Notes: generated by a model from the letters alone, not told the origin. A stretch of 54,676 bases of DNA from Bryobacterales bacterium (GCA_022823865.1 JAJEHF010000179.1:1-54676); one strand, 5' to 3'. Positions 45,611 through 54,676 are shown, counted from the stretch's first letter. Made by a program: numbers and translations.

Positions 45611-46987
45611 ATGTCGCTAGCCGATGGCCGCCACTCGACGCGGCGACAGTTCGTCAGTTCCCTTTGCGGCGGATTCGGGGCGGTCGGACTGTCGGCGATG
45701 CTGCAGGAGCAGCTTGGCGCCGCTGTTTCCGAACCGGTGGGGCCGCACTTTGCCCCGCGCGCGAAGCACATCATCTTCCTGTTCATGACGGGCGGGCCGT
45801 CCCACATGGATCTGTTCGATCCCAAGCCCGCTTTGCGTACCCATGCCGGCGAGCGGCCCGAGTCGGTTGATCTGCGCACAGAGCGCATGACCGGCGGCCT
45901 GCTGCCGTCCCCGTTCGAGTTCCAGTGCCGCGGCGAGAGCGGCATTGAAGTCAGCGAGCTGCTGCCCAATCTCGGCGCGGTCGTAGACGACCTGTGCGTC
46001 ATCCGGTCGATGTACACGTTCAATCCGACGCACACGCCGGCGCGCAATCTGATTCATTCGGGCAACATCGCCGCGACCAGGCCCTCGCTCGGCGCTTGGA
46101 TTTCCTACGGCCTGGGGACCGAGAACCGCAATCTGCCGGGCTTCGTGGTGTTGAGCCCCGGCGCGCGGGGCGGCGACCTGTGGCGCGCTGGATTCCTGCC
46201 GGCCGAGCACCAGGGCACGCACTTCAACCATGCCGAGACCGATCCGGACAAGATGATCCGCTACCTGCGCAACGACACGCTCGGGGCCGAGGCCCAGCGC
46301 CGCCAGCTTGATCTGATGCAGGCGCTGAACCGGGATCACCAGGCTCGGGTCGGTGGCGATGCCTATCTCGACGCACGCATCCGCGCCATGGAGACGGCTT
46401 ACCGGATGCAATTCGAAGCTCTCGATGTCTTCGACGTGCGCAAGGAGCCCGAGTCGGTTCGCGAGGAGTACGGCGAGACACCGTTCGCGAATGGCTGCCT
46501 GCTATCCCGCCGGCTGGTCGAACAAGGCGTCCGCTACGTGCATGTCTACTACGGACCGGGCCAGCCTTGGGACGACCACATAGGCATCAACAAGAATCTC
46601 CGCGAGCGCTGCCCGGACATGGACCAAGCGTCGGCGGCCTTGATCCGCGATCTGAAGCGCCGCGGCCTGCTGGACGAGACGCTGGTGATTTGGGGCGGCG
46701 AATTCGGCCGCACTCCGGTCTCGGAGGCGGGAGACGGCCGCGACCACAATCCCTACGGCTTCACGATGTGGATGGCCGGCGGGGGAGTCAAGGGCGGCAT
46801 AGCGTACGGCGCGACGGACGAGTTCGGCTTCCAGGCCGTCGAGAATCGGGTGAGCGTCCACGACCTGCACGCCACCATCCTGAACCAGCTCGGGTTCGAT
46901 CACGAACGGCTCACCTATCGCTATGCGGGGCGGGACTTCCGCCTGACGGACGTGCACGGCACCGTGCTGCGGGAATTGCTGGCATGA
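45611..46987 (+). CDS. DUF1501 family Tat-exported protein (third)
   Basis: 458 residues with Tat motif TRRQFV (10-15). Core marks: HIIFLFMTGGPSHMDLFDPKP, WISYGLGTENRNLPGFVVL, RRLVEQGVRYVHVYYGPGQPWDDH, LLDETLVIWGGEFGRTP, GRDHNPYGFTMWMAGGGVKGG. Here the DUF1501 gene precedes its DUF1553 partner, overlapping it as ATGA at 46984, the reverse of the order in the other two modules. It lies 104 bases after the third receptor. Confidence 0.88.
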   Translation: MSLADGRHSTRRQFVSSLCGGFGAVGLSAMLQEQLGAAVSEPVGPHFAPRAKHIIFLFMTGGPSHMDLFDPKPALRTHAGERPESVDLRTERMTGGLLPSPFEFQCRGESGIEVSELLPNLGAVVDDLCVIRSMYTFNPTHTPARNLIHSGNIAATRPSLGAWISYGLGTENRNLPGFVVLSPGARGGDLWRAGFLPAEHQGTHFNHAETDPDKMIRYLRNDTLGAEAQRRQLDLMQALNRDHQARVGGDAYLDARIRAMETAYRMQFEALDVFDVRKEPESVREEYGETPFANGCLLSRRLVEQGVRYVHVYYGPGQPWDDHIGINKNLRERCPDMDQASAALIRDLKRRGLLDETLVIWGGEFGRTPVSEAGDGRDHNPYGFTMWMAGGGVKGGIAYGATDEFGFQAVENRVSVHDLHATILNQLGFDHERLTYRYAGRDFRLTDVHGTVLRELLA

Positions 46988-49329
46988 GACTGGCCGCGCT
47001 GCTGCTCTCGAGCGCCGTGGCGGCGCTAGCGCAGAGCCCGGAGATTGAGTTCTTCGAGCGCCGCATCCGGCCGGTGCTGGTCGAACAGTGCGAAGTCTGC
47101 CATTCGTCGAGCCTGGCCGAGCCCATGGGCGGGCTGGTCGTTGACAGCCGCGACGGCCTGCTCGCGGGAGGGGCGACGGGCCCGGCATTGGTGCCGGGCG
47201 ACGCTGACGCCAGCTTGGTGCTGAAAGCTCTGGGCTACCTCGATCCGGTGCTGAAGATGCCTCCGACCGGGAAGCTGCCGGATCGTGTGATTGAGGATTT
47301 TCGGGCTTGGATCGCTAGCGGGGCTGCCGATCCGCGGAGCGAACTTCGCGAGCCCGCTGCTGAGGATGCCAGCGCGTCCGGGCCCGGAACCCCGATCGAA
47401 GAGGGCCGCAGGTGGTGGGCCTTCCAGCCGCTGCGCGAACGGCTGGCCCCGGACGTCTCCGACCCTGACTGGACCCTGCGCAAGGCCGACGCGTTCGTGC
47501 TCGCCAAGTTGGAAGCGAACGGGCTGCAGCCGTCGCCCGTTGCGGATCCGAGGACACTGGTCCGCAGGGCCTACCTTGATCTCACGGGCTTGCCGCCGAG
47601 CTTCGAGGAGACGGAGGCGTTTGCGGCCGACCCGTCGATGGAGGCCTACAGCGACCTGATCGACGGCTTGCTGCGCTCGCCGCGCTACGGGGAGCGCTGG
47701 GGACGGTACTGGCTGGACGTGGCCAGATGGGCAGAAGACCACCCGACCAGCGAGGCGACGAATCGGCCGTTCCAGCACGCCTGGCGCTATCGCGACTGGG
47801 TGATCGAGGCCATCAACAAGGACATTCCCTACGACCGCTTCATCCGCATGCAATTCGCGGCCGACCTGCTGCCCGGATTCGAGCCGGCGGACATGCGCGC
47901 GCTGGGCTACCTGGGCAACGCGCCGGTGTACCACAAGGATCGGCGCTTGTCGCGGGACGTGATCGAGACGCTTGCCACCGACGATTGGGACGAGCGCGTC
48001 GACGCCGTGTCGCGGGGCCTGCTCGGCCTGACGGTCGCCTGCGCCCGTTGCCATGACCACAAATTCGACCCCATCACGGCCAAGGACTACTACGCCTTGG
48101 CCGGGGTGTTCGCCAGCACCTGGCAAGTCAACCGGCCGATGGTCGCGCTAGATCCCGAACAAGCCAACTGGCTGACTTGGAAGCACGAGGAGCTTTATCG
48201 CACCAAGGGAGTTTTCGGCAACCTGAAGGACCTGGACACGGTAGCCGAGGAGTTGCATGCCGAGATCCTGGCCATGAAGCCCGCGTACGAGCGGCTGGAA
48301 CTGGAACTGTCGGCATATGAAGTGCCCATGACGCCCGCCGTCGTTGATTGCGGCGTGTGGGTGGACGGCTCAACGCCCACCGTGACGCGCATGGACCTGC
48401 GCCCCGGCCAGCCCCGCGACCTGCCGGTCTTCGTTCGCGGCAGCGTCACCAACCCGGGCGAGATCGTGCCGCGGCGCTTTCTGAGCGTGTTCGAGCGGGG
48501 CGAGCCGACTGCCTTCAAGCAGGGCTCGGGGCGCATGGAGCTGGCCGAGAAGATCGTCGGAGAGGCGGGTCCGCTGGCCGCGCGGGTCTGGGTCAACCGC
48601 GTCTGGGGCTGGCACTTCGGCGAGCACCTGGTGCGGACTCCTTCTGATTTCGGCACGCAGGGCCAGGAGCCGACGCATCCCGCCTTGCTCGAGGATCTGG
48701 CCGCGCGCTTCGTGACCAACGGCTGGTCCTTGAAATGGTTGCACCGCGAGATCATGCTCTCTGCGGCGTACCGCCAGAGCAGTCGCGACGATCCCAAGGC
48801 CGGAGGGGACGATCCTACCAACCGCCTGCTTTGGCGGATGAATCCGCGCCGGCTCGACGTAGAGGCGTGGCGCGACTCGATCCTGTGGGCGTCCGGCGAG
48901 CTGAACCTTGCCGGAGGAGGCCCTTCGAGCGAGGTCGACTCCCCCGACGTTACGAGGAGATCGGTCTATTCGCGCATCAGCCGGGGGCGGCTGCACCCCG
49001 TGCTGCAACTCTATGACTTCCCTGTCATGACGCAGCACAGCCCTTTCCGGCAAGTGACCACCACCCCCTTGCAGCAATTGTTCGTGCTCAACAGCGGCTG
49101 GATGCAGGAGCGCGGGCGCAGTCTCGCGGAGGCGGTGGGATCGGTGAGCGACCGTGCCGAGCGGGTCGGGGCCATGTATCGGCGCGCCTACGGGCGAGAT
49201 CCCAGCGTGGCGGAAGTGGAGCTTGGCCTCCGGTATTTGGATGACCGGCGCGCGGCAGTCGGGCGCGAGCCTTGGGACGAGTACGCCCACAGCCTGCTCG
49301 CTGCGAACGAGATCAGCTTCCAGAACTGA
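46984..49329 (+). CDS. PSCyt1-DUF1549-DUF1553 cytochrome c-like protein (third)
   Basis: 781 residues from ATG 46984 (fixed by the ATGA overlap; the frame is open much further upstream inside the DUF1501 gene). A short signal (RLAALLLSSAVAALAQ) leads to cytochrome c CEVCH (36-40). CARCHDHK is at about 353 (DUF1549), and AARVWVNRVWGWHFGEHLV begins DUF1553. It is the shortest of the three in the window. Its 3' end overlaps the convergent cytochrome c gene by 17 bases. Confidence 0.88.
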   Translation: MRLAALLLSSAVAALAQSPEIEFFERRIRPVLVEQCEVCHSSSLAEPMGGLVVDSRDGLLAGGATGPALVPGDADASLVLKALGYLDPVLKMPPTGKLPDRVIEDFRAWIASGAADPRSELREPAAEDASASGPGTPIEEGRRWWAFQPLRERLAPDVSDPDWTLRKADAFVLAKLEANGLQPSPVADPRTLVRRAYLDLTGLPPSFEETEAFAADPSMEAYSDLIDGLLRSPRYGERWGRYWLDVARWAEDHPTSEATNRPFQHAWRYRDWVIEAINKDIPYDRFIRMQFAADLLPGFEPADMRALGYLGNAPVYHKDRRLSRDVIETLATDDWDERVDAVSRGLLGLTVACARCHDHKFDPITAKDYYALAGVFASTWQVNRPMVALDPEQANWLTWKHEELYRTKGVFGNLKDLDTVAEELHAEILAMKPAYERLELELSAYEVPMTPAVVDCGVWVDGSTPTVTRMDLRPGQPRDLPVFVRGSVTNPGEIVPRRFLSVFERGEPTAFKQGSGRMELAEKIVGEAGPLAARVWVNRVWGWHFGEHLVRTPSDFGTQGQEPTHPALLEDLAARFVTNGWSLKWLHREIMLSAAYRQSSRDDPKAGGDDPTNRLLWRMNPRRLDVEAWRDSILWASGELNLAGGGPSSEVDSPDVTRRSVYSRISRGRLHPVLQLYDFPVMTQHSPFRQVTTTPLQQLFVLNSGWMQERGRSLAEAVGSVSDRAERVGAMYRRAYGRDPSVAEVELGLRYLDDRRAAVGREPWDEYAHSLLAANEISFQN

Positions 49330-49801
49330 TCCGGAATACCAGCCTGTCCTGCTTGGATTCGATCTTGCCGGTGTCGATGCCGGGCACTGCCAGCAGGTCC
49401 TTCAGGGACTTGAACGGGCCGTGCTCGTCGCGGTGACGAAGGATCGCCGCCGCTTCGGAGCGCTTCAGCGACAGACGGCTCTCCAGCTGGATCGCGCGGG
49501 CTGCGTTGACATCGAGCGGCGGCAGCTCGCCGGCCGGATAGTGCTTGGTCAGGTATTCCACCAAGACACCCAGCTCTTCGTCGGAGGCCTTGACGCCGAA
49601 TCCGACCATTTTCATCAGCGTGGCGCTCCAGCCGTTTCGGTCCTGGCGCAAGGAAACAGATTGCGAGATATCGTGGCAGCCTTGGCACAAGCGCTCGGTC
49701 TCGGCCATGCCCGGACCTGCGGGGAGCTCGGCTTGCGCCGGCAACGCAACTATCAATGCCAGCCAGGCGTAGCGCACGGGCGCAGCGGGGATAGCCCTCA
49801 T
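49313..49801 (-). CDS. Cytochrome c with C-terminal helix-hairpin-helix domain
   Basis: 162 residues. The signal (AWLALIVALPAQAE) precedes one cytochrome c domain with CQGCH (39-43) and a probable axial Met (MKMVGFG). The C-terminal third (SLKRSEAAAILRHRDEHGPFKSLKDLLAVPGID, about 111-143) is a ComEA-like helix-hairpin-helix that usually binds DNA. Heme plus HhH in one small exported protein is uncommon. Encoded directly after the PQQ-like propeller (stop and start adjacent, no gap), so it may be that protein's electron acceptor. Its last 17 bases overlap the DUF1553 gene on the other strand. Confidence 0.85.
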   Translation of the reverse strand: MRAIPAAPVRYAWLALIVALPAQAELPAGPGMAETERLCQGCHDISQSVSLRQDRNGWSATLMKMVGFGVKASDEELGVLVEYLTKHYPAGELPPLDVNAARAIQLESRLSLKRSEAAAILRHRDEHGPFKSLKDLLAVPGIDTGKIESKQDRLVFRISSGS

Positions 49802-51310
49802 CTAGTGCTCCATCGGGATGCCGAAGGCGTAGACCGCGCTGTCCATCGCGGTCAGATACACGTGGCTGGGCCCGGAGGACAAAGTGTGTCCCCTAGCCGG
49901 TGCCTTGATCGAATCCGCGCTGTCCCACAGGGTCGCTCCGGTCGTGCCCTCAAATGCGTGCAGCGTCGCATGGCCTGCGGCCTCGCCCCCGTCCAGGGCG
50001 AACACCACGCCGTTGACCACGATCGGCGGCAGCGGCGCGACGAGCGCGGAGGATTCCCAGCCCTTCTCTAATGACATCGCTCCGGCGCTGCCGGCCAGCT
50101 TCCAAGCCGCGATGGACCCGCCGGCCGACACCACGATCCAGTTCGTTCCGGACTCGTCTTTCCAGACCGCGAGCGCGGTATCGTCGTCCACGCTTCCAGA
50201 TATGGCCGAGGCAGCCGCGACTGTCGCTGTGAGGTTGTCGGCGGCGTAGACCTGCAGCGTGCCGTCGCTGCCGAGCGCGGCCAGGTGGTCGGTTCCGTTG
50301 AGGTCGAAGACCACCGGCGAAGAACGGAATCCGGTGGCGCGGCTCTTCTGCACGGGGTTCAGCGAGCGGGATTCGAGCGCGACCAGCGCCCCATCCCGGG
50401 TGGCGGCGTAGAGCGTGCCGTCTGGCGCGAAGGCTACCCCGGCTGGCCCCGCGATCGAACCGCCATCGGATTCCCAAGCGCGCACCGTGCCGCTCTCAAG
50501 GTCCAGTGACCACACGCCGTCCGGCGTGCCGCCGCAGCGATTGACGGTTGTGACAAACGCTGTGTCCTCGATCACGATCAGTCCGCGGGCGTGCGAATTG
50601 GCCGGCAGGAACGGCATGGGAGGCCGGTGGTCGCGACCGTTTGAAACGTAGAGAGCGTGCAGCTTGCCGTCGTTGGACAGGACGTGGACTAAGTTCACGC
50701 CCCGCAGCGACGACCTCGCGGGAGGCCGCGTCCGCGCGGCTGCTTGGCTCGGCCGCGGAGCGGCACTCGGCGTCGGTCGAATCTCTGCGAGGGTGACCGC
50801 GCCCGCGCCCGGCTGGCCGACGCCGCTCATCGCTGGCGAGCGGCGGCCGCGGGCGACGAATCCCAGCATCGAGGGCATCTTGACCGACGTGTTCCTGCTG
50901 GCGTTTGCCGTCATTCCGCCCGGGCACTCGGCCGAACTCTGGCTGGGGCCCGCAGCGAAGTGCCGATCCCATTCCATCCGAGCCAGGTCCGTATCCATGG
51001 TGTAGACCCCGCCGGAACTTCCGCCTACGAATGCAAGCGAGCGAAAGCCACGATGGCTGATGAGGAAGTCCAGCAACACCGGCGCCGTCAGCGCCGCGTC
51101 GGCACGAGTCTCGTTCGCCGTTTGAATGCGCCACAAGAGCTGGAACTCCGGGCCGGCCACGGTCTCTGGCGAGACCTTGCGGTCGCTGCGCACCCAAGAC
51201 GAGCGCTGGGCGTCCATTCCGACCGTTGTCCAGTCGTCCGGGAACGCCGGCAGCGCGGCAAGCAGCGCGGCGGCGATGGAAATCGCGAGTGGTGCAATTC
51301 GTGTGCGCAT
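49802..51310 (-). CDS. PQQ-like beta-propeller protein
   Basis: 502 residues from ATG 51308-51310 (26 further codons upstream are open but the signal TRIAPLAISIAAALLAALPA begins here). The propeller starts DDWTTVGMDAQRSSWV and has blade repeats GGSSGGVYTMDTDLARMEW, DGVWSLDLESGTVRAWES, GTLYAATRDGALVALESRS. A Pro/Ala/Arg-rich stretch (about 170-200) interrupts it. The segment AECPGGMTA matches LLCPGGMTA in the propeller encoded divergently at 51394, so the two are paralogs. No heme motif; electron transfer would rely on the adjacent cytochrome. Whether it binds PQQ is unclear. Confidence 0.82.
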   Translation of the reverse strand: MRTRIAPLAISIAAALLAALPAFPDDWTTVGMDAQRSSWVRSDRKVSPETVAGPEFQLLWRIQTANETRADAALTAPVLLDFLISHRGFRSLAFVGGSSGGVYTMDTDLARMEWDRHFAAGPSQSSAECPGGMTANASRNTSVKMPSMLGFVARGRRSPAMSGVGQPGAGAVTLAEIRPTPSAAPRPSQAAARTRPPARSSLRGVNLVHVLSNDGKLHALYVSNGRDHRPPMPFLPANSHARGLIVIEDTAFVTTVNRCGGTPDGVWSLDLESGTVRAWESDGGSIAGPAGVAFAPDGTLYAATRDGALVALESRSLNPVQKSRATGFRSSPVVFDLNGTDHLAALGSDGTLQVYAADNLTATVAAASAISGSVDDDTALAVWKDESGTNWIVVSAGGSIAAWKLAGSAGAMSLEKGWESSALVAPLPPIVVNGVVFALDGGEAAGHATLHAFEGTTGATLWDSADSIKAPARGHTLSSGPSHVYLTAMDSAVYAFGIPMEH

Positions 51311-51393
51311 GGAGTGATGAGTCGGGGCGTGACGGCTTGAAACAGCCGTCCGAACAATCATACCGTTCGGCAAACTAGAATAGTGCAACGACC

Positions 51394-52953
51394 ATGTCTG
51401 TGACGAGACCCGCCCTGCTATTGATCTCCCTCACGCTGCTGGCAGCCACTGCCTTCGGCGCGGACTGGCTGACTGACGGGGGCAACCCGCAGCGCACCGC
51501 GTGGCAGCAGGACGAGACCATATTCACGACCGAGAACGTCGCCCAGACGAAGCTGCTGTGGAAGATCAAGCTCGACAACGAGCCACGCCAGATGCACGCG
51601 CTGCTGCCTGCCTTGATCGCCGAGAACGTGCGGACAGCGGACGGCTCCAAGGAAGTCGTCTTGGTCGCAGGCGTGTCTGACAACCTCTACGCCATCGACG
51701 CTGCGAATGGGCGCCTGATTTGGTCCAAACAGTTCGATCGCGACTGGGAGCCGAGCCCGGGAATGCGGCCGGCGTACCTGTTGTGCCCGGGCGGCATGAC
51801 GGCAACGCCGGTGATCGGTCCCGGGGACGAGGAGGGCGAATATGTGGTCTATGCCGCTTCCTGGGATGGCCGGCTGCGCCGGCTCGATCTGGCCGATGGC
51901 GAGGATCTGGCCCCGCCGGCGAAGTTCATGCCCCCGAACGGCAAGCCCTATGCCCTGAACTTGGTGGACAACGTCATCTACACCCACTCGGCCCAGCATT
52001 GTGGCGGCAATCCGAACATGGGCTACGTCTACGACCTGAACAGCGACCGGGTGGGCAGTTGGGGGCCTGCCGGCGGCGGCATGTGGGGCCGCACCGGGCC
52101 GGCCATCAGCTCCAAGAAGGTGATGTACACGGGCACGGGCGATGGTGTCTGGGACCCAGAAAACGGCGTCTTCGGCAACGGCATCATCGGGATGCAGCTG
52201 GACCCCGCAACCGGCAAGCTGGAGCTCTATGACTACTACGGGCCGACCAACGCAGAGTGGCTGTTCAAGCGCGATCTGGACATGCAGGTGACTCCGGCGA
52301 TCTTTCCCTATAAGGGCAGGGAACTGATGGTGGACGCCGGCAAGGAGTGCGTGATCTACCTGATGGACCTCGAGTCGATCGGTGGCGACGACCACCGCAC
52401 TCCGCTATACCGATCGCCGCTGGTTTGCAACGAAGAGGTGAACTTCGCCTCCGCCGGAGTGTGGGGCGCGATGGCCAGTTGGGAGGACACCGACGGCACG
52501 GTATGGGTGCTGGCGCCCATCTGGGGACCCAAGCACTCCAAGTTCCATGCCGCCATCGAGCATGGCGAGGTCACCGAGGGCGCAATCGTCGCATTCAAGG
52601 TGGCCGAGCGCGAGGATGGCAGCCTGTGGCTGGCGCCGGAATGGATCTCGCGCGACATGAACAGGGCAGAGCCTCCGCTGGTCGCCAACGGCATTGTCTT
52701 CGCTTACGGCAACGGCGAGGACACGCACCAAGCGATGCCGGACGTGGGCCTCACCAACACTGCCGAGGAGCGGATCGCGGGCTCGACCAATGCGGTGCTG
52801 TATGCGTTGGACGCGCGAACGGGCAGGGAATTGTGGAATAGCGGCGACCAGATCGCCAGTTGGAACCATTGGGGAGGGATCTCCATTGCCAACGGACGGG
52901 TCTACATCGGCACCTTCGACGGCTACTTCTACGCCTTCGGGATCGAGCGATAG
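51394..52953 (+). CDS. PQQ-like beta-propeller protein, divergent paralog
   Basis: 519 residues with signal [17 protein letters not shown]. The propeller begins [18 protein letters not shown], with blades [78 protein letters not shown]. It keeps cysteines ([15 protein letters not shown]) and lacks the low-complexity insertion of its divergent neighbour. TAGAAT (51376-51381) might be a -10 box. Function unknown; the quinoprotein fold and the cytochrome two genes away suggest a periplasmic redox protein. Confidence 0.84.
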   Translation: MSVTRPALLLISLTLLAATAFGADWLTDGGNPQRTAWQQDETIFTTENVAQTKLLWKIKLDNEPRQMHALLPALIAENVRTADGSKEVVLVAGVSDNLYAIDAANGRLIWSKQFDRDWEPSPGMRPAYLLCPGGMTATPVIGPGDEEGEYVVYAASWDGRLRRLDLADGEDLAPPAKFMPPNGKPYALNLVDNVIYTHSAQHCGGNPNMGYVYDLNSDRVGSWGPAGGGMWGRTGPAISSKKVMYTGTGDGVWDPENGVFGNGIIGMQLDPATGKLELYDYYGPTNAEWLFKRDLDMQVTPAIFPYKGRELMVDAGKECVIYLMDLESIGGDDHRTPLYRSPLVCNEEVNFASAGVWGAMASWEDTDGTVWVLAPIWGPKHSKFHAAIEHGEVTEGAIVAFKVAEREDGSLWLAPEWISRDMNRAEPPLVANGIVFAYGNGEDTHQAMPDVGLTNTAEERIAGSTNAVLYALDARTGRELWNSGDQIASWNHWGGISIANGRVYIGTFDGYFYAFGIER

Positions 52954-52958
52954 CGCGC

Positions 52959-54269
52959 TCAGAGCTCGGCCAGGAACTGCGCGTGATACAAAGGCCACAT
53001 CTTGACCTGTTCGCTCTGCTGGAGCCGCGGCCCTCCGTAGAGCTTTAGCGCCCTGCGCGGCTCGTAGCGCTGGAGATACGATCGCAGGCTGCGAGCGCGC
53101 GTCCGAGATCCGCTCTTGACCTCGACTGGGACGATCTCTCCTGCATGATCCCGCAGGATGAATTCCAGCTCGGATTGGCCCTGCTCCCATCCGATGGTCG
53201 GGTAGAGGCCGCGGGCGCTCAACTCGGCCTGCACGAAGTTCTCGGCGATAAAGCCCTTATAGTCGACGTTTTGCGTGCGTTGGTCGGCGTATGTCAGGCC
53301 GAGCATGTGCCCGAGCAGCCCGACATCGAACAAGTAGAGCCTGAACATGTTCTGCCGAGTCTGGGCCAGCAGGGGTACGCGTGGCTTGCCATCGATCGGG
53401 TAGCACTTGAGAATGAGACTGGCTGCTTCGAGCCAGTCGATCGGGCCGCGCAGGTCTTGGTAGCGTCGCTTGCGGTCGACTACGCCTGAGAACCGGAATC
53501 GACGAACGGAAGCGTCTCCGCTGGTCCCCAGCTGGCGGGGTACGCTGGCAAACACTGCTCCGATGTGCTGCGCGTGTAGTCGGCCAGCATACTTGCCGAA
53601 GTCGCGTTCAAAGCCGGCGACCAGGAGTCGGTGCGTGTGCTCGACTTGCTTGGCCCTCGCATGCGCGCTCCCGTGCCCGTCGAACCAACCCTTGACAGCC
53701 TCGGGCATGCCCCCCACAAAGTAGTAGTCCAGCAGGAGCGACCACAGTTTACGGTGGGCAATCTGGCTCCTGTGCCGGTCTCGCAGTGCTTCGAGCAAGC
53801 GAGGTTCGCCGGCTGCGATGACGAATTCTTCGAAGCACAGGGGCGAGAGTTTGACTTGGTCGACTCGTCCGACGGGAAAGGAATCTAGCAGTCCGATGTT
53901 CGAGCCGCTCGCGCATACAAAGGCATTCGGGAGCGTTTCGGCGAAGTACTTCAGAGAGTCGACCGCCGGCTGGCACTCACCGATCTCGTCGAAGAAGATG
54001 AGGTCATGCTCGAGGTCGACGGCGGCGTTGAGCCGAAGTTCGACATTGGCAATGACGCGCCAAGGATCTAGGCCCTCATCGAACAGCTCTGCCAGATCCG
54101 GCTCTTTGCGAAAGTCGAGGGTATGTACCTTCCTGAATTCTCTGGAACCGAACATCTGTTCGAGCAAAACGGTCTTGCCGACTTGCCGGGCGCCATCGAG
54201 CAGCAGGGGCTTGCGGCTGGGCTGCTGCTTCCACCTCAGCAGATCGTCGATTCGCAGGCGGTGTAACAT
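52959..54269 (-). CDS. AAA+ ATPase with DUF4143 domain
   Basis: 436 residues from ATG 54267-54269; a TTG start 13 codons upstream is also open. N-terminal P-loop GARQVGKT (26-33) and Walker B LIFFDEIGECQ belong to the AAA domain. The C-terminal DUF4143 carries QSELEFIL and VPVEVKSG, resembling a PD-(D/E)xK nuclease core. Proteins of this kind are common in bacteria, patchy in distribution and of unproven function. The AT-rich upstream region (54340-54390) is unlike the neighbouring DNA and suggests recent acquisition. Confidence 0.87.
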   Translation of the reverse strand: MLHRLRIDDLLRWKQQPSRKPLLLDGARQVGKTVLLEQMFGSREFRKVHTLDFRKEPDLAELFDEGLDPWRVIANVELRLNAAVDLEHDLIFFDEIGECQPAVDSLKYFAETLPNAFVCASGSNIGLLDSFPVGRVDQVKLSPLCFEEFVIAAGEPRLLEALRDRHRSQIAHRKLWSLLLDYYFVGGMPEAVKGWFDGHGSAHARAKQVEHTHRLLVAGFERDFGKYAGRLHAQHIGAVFASVPRQLGTSGDASVRRFRFSGVVDRKRRYQDLRGPIDWLEAASLILKCYPIDGKPRVPLLAQTRQNMFRLYLFDVGLLGHMLGLTYADQRTQNVDYKGFIAENFVQAELSARGLYPTIGWEQGQSELEFILRDHAGEIVPVEVKSGSRTRARSLRSYLQRYEPRRALKLYGGPRLQQSEQVKMWPLYHAQFLAEL

Positions 54270-54676
54270 TCTCCGATGGTCTCCAGCGAGCGTTGTGGCG
54301 GGCTGCAACAGCGCGCCGATTGCAAGTATAGCATTTTTATCTAGATATAAGTGTTATAATATAACATTATTGTCCAGTTATAAATGTCATCCTGTCTCAT
54401 TTAATTGGCGATCTAAGTGCTAGCGTTGGGGAATTTGTGGACCGCTGGGTCATGCGTCGCTCCAGAATCGTATGCGAGGGCGGCCTGAAGGCACTCTCGT
54501 ATATGAATCCCATGCGAAACACTTCAGTGGATACAAGGTAACTGCTCAGGCCCTTTTTTGACTATGTGTCTTGTGGCCTGAGATCACGCGCAGCAATGCT
54601 TGCGCTGGTTGGGGCCTGGTAGGTTTCGAACGGTTGCTCGTGGCGGGGTCCTGTCTCTGAGCGGGAACCGTTGTGA
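54270..54676. other. AT-rich upstream region and window end, possible recombinase trace
   Basis: No intact gene. GTTATA-A-TATAAC (54353-54365) is a perfect dyad, and TATAAGTGT (54346) and TATAAATGT (54379) are near-repeats 33 bases apart. Near the end, minus-strand codons at 54561-54584 read ISGHKTHS, like the GHKTxS box of tyrosine recombinases, but without the following Tyr. CTCAGGCC (54545-54552) pairs with GGCCTGAG (54574-54581) as a hairpin. Confidence 0.35.

Noticed and set aside
1-54676. CRISPR arrays, tRNA, rRNA or intact insertion sequences
   Set aside because: Looked for direct-repeat arrays, tRNA-like T-arms and transposase motifs while reading; none was convincing.

Overview
The window looks like a chromosomal segment of a GC-rich acidobacterium, most likely of the Solibacter/Bryobacter type. 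The evidence is three Oar-like TonB-dependent receptors with carboxypeptidase-regulatory N-termini, three PSCyt1/DUF1549/DUF1553 cytochromes each beside a Tat-exported DUF1501 protein, PQQ-type beta-propellers, a DUF3500 protein and a CRTAC1/UnbV protein. This combination is typical of Acidobacteria and is shared in part with Planctomycetes. The assignment is inferred from gene content only; there is no rRNA or other phylogenetic marker. I see no tRNA, rRNA, CRISPR array or intact transposase.

Layout. 1-12.0 kb: end of an unknown gene, an NmrA-like NAD(P)-binding protein, then a same-strand block of receptor, Gfo/Idh/MocA oxidoreductase, DUF1553 cytochrome, DUF1501 protein and a second receptor. 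12.0-13.3 kb: a Phd-type antitoxin with a decayed VapC toxin, and a LOG-family protein. 13.4-18.4 kb: a GH95 alpha-L-fucosidase divergent from a signal-peptide-bearing 2-hydroxyacid dehydrogenase and a sulfatase, which suggests use of sulfated, fucose-containing glycans. 18.7-27.2 kb: CRTAC1 protein, a two-gene cassette with a DTGF-type aspartic protease, modABC molybdate transporter, DUF3500 protein and a TPR protein. 27.4-31.4 kb: HicBA with an unusual N-terminally extended HicB, an SMR exporter, and a cytochrome-PQQ dehydrogenase.

31.6-38.6 kb is accessory DNA with lower GC in samples I counted by hand. It holds a RES-Xre toxin-antitoxin pair with two dyads in its promoter, an 18-bp perfect palindrome, a secreted beta-propeller protein of host-like composition, and a four-gene, translationally coupled operon. 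That operon encodes a 189-aa unknown protein, a QueC-like PP-loop ATPase, an XRE-ImmA/IrrE protein and a PIN-like protein. A strong sigma70-type promoter precedes it and what reads as a frameshifted tyrosine-recombinase remnant follows it. This is my best candidate for an undescribed (probably antiphage) system; it resembles Qat only in the unknown-protein/QueC-like pair.

38.7-49.3 kb returns to host-type genes: DUF1553, DUF1501, TonB receptor, DUF1501, DUF1553. 49.3-53 kb carries a cytochrome c/helix-hairpin-helix protein and two divergent PQQ-like propellers. The window ends with a DUF4143 ATPase behind an AT-rich upstream region.

All functions are assigned by recognising motifs and family resemblance in the translated sequence; no database search was run.
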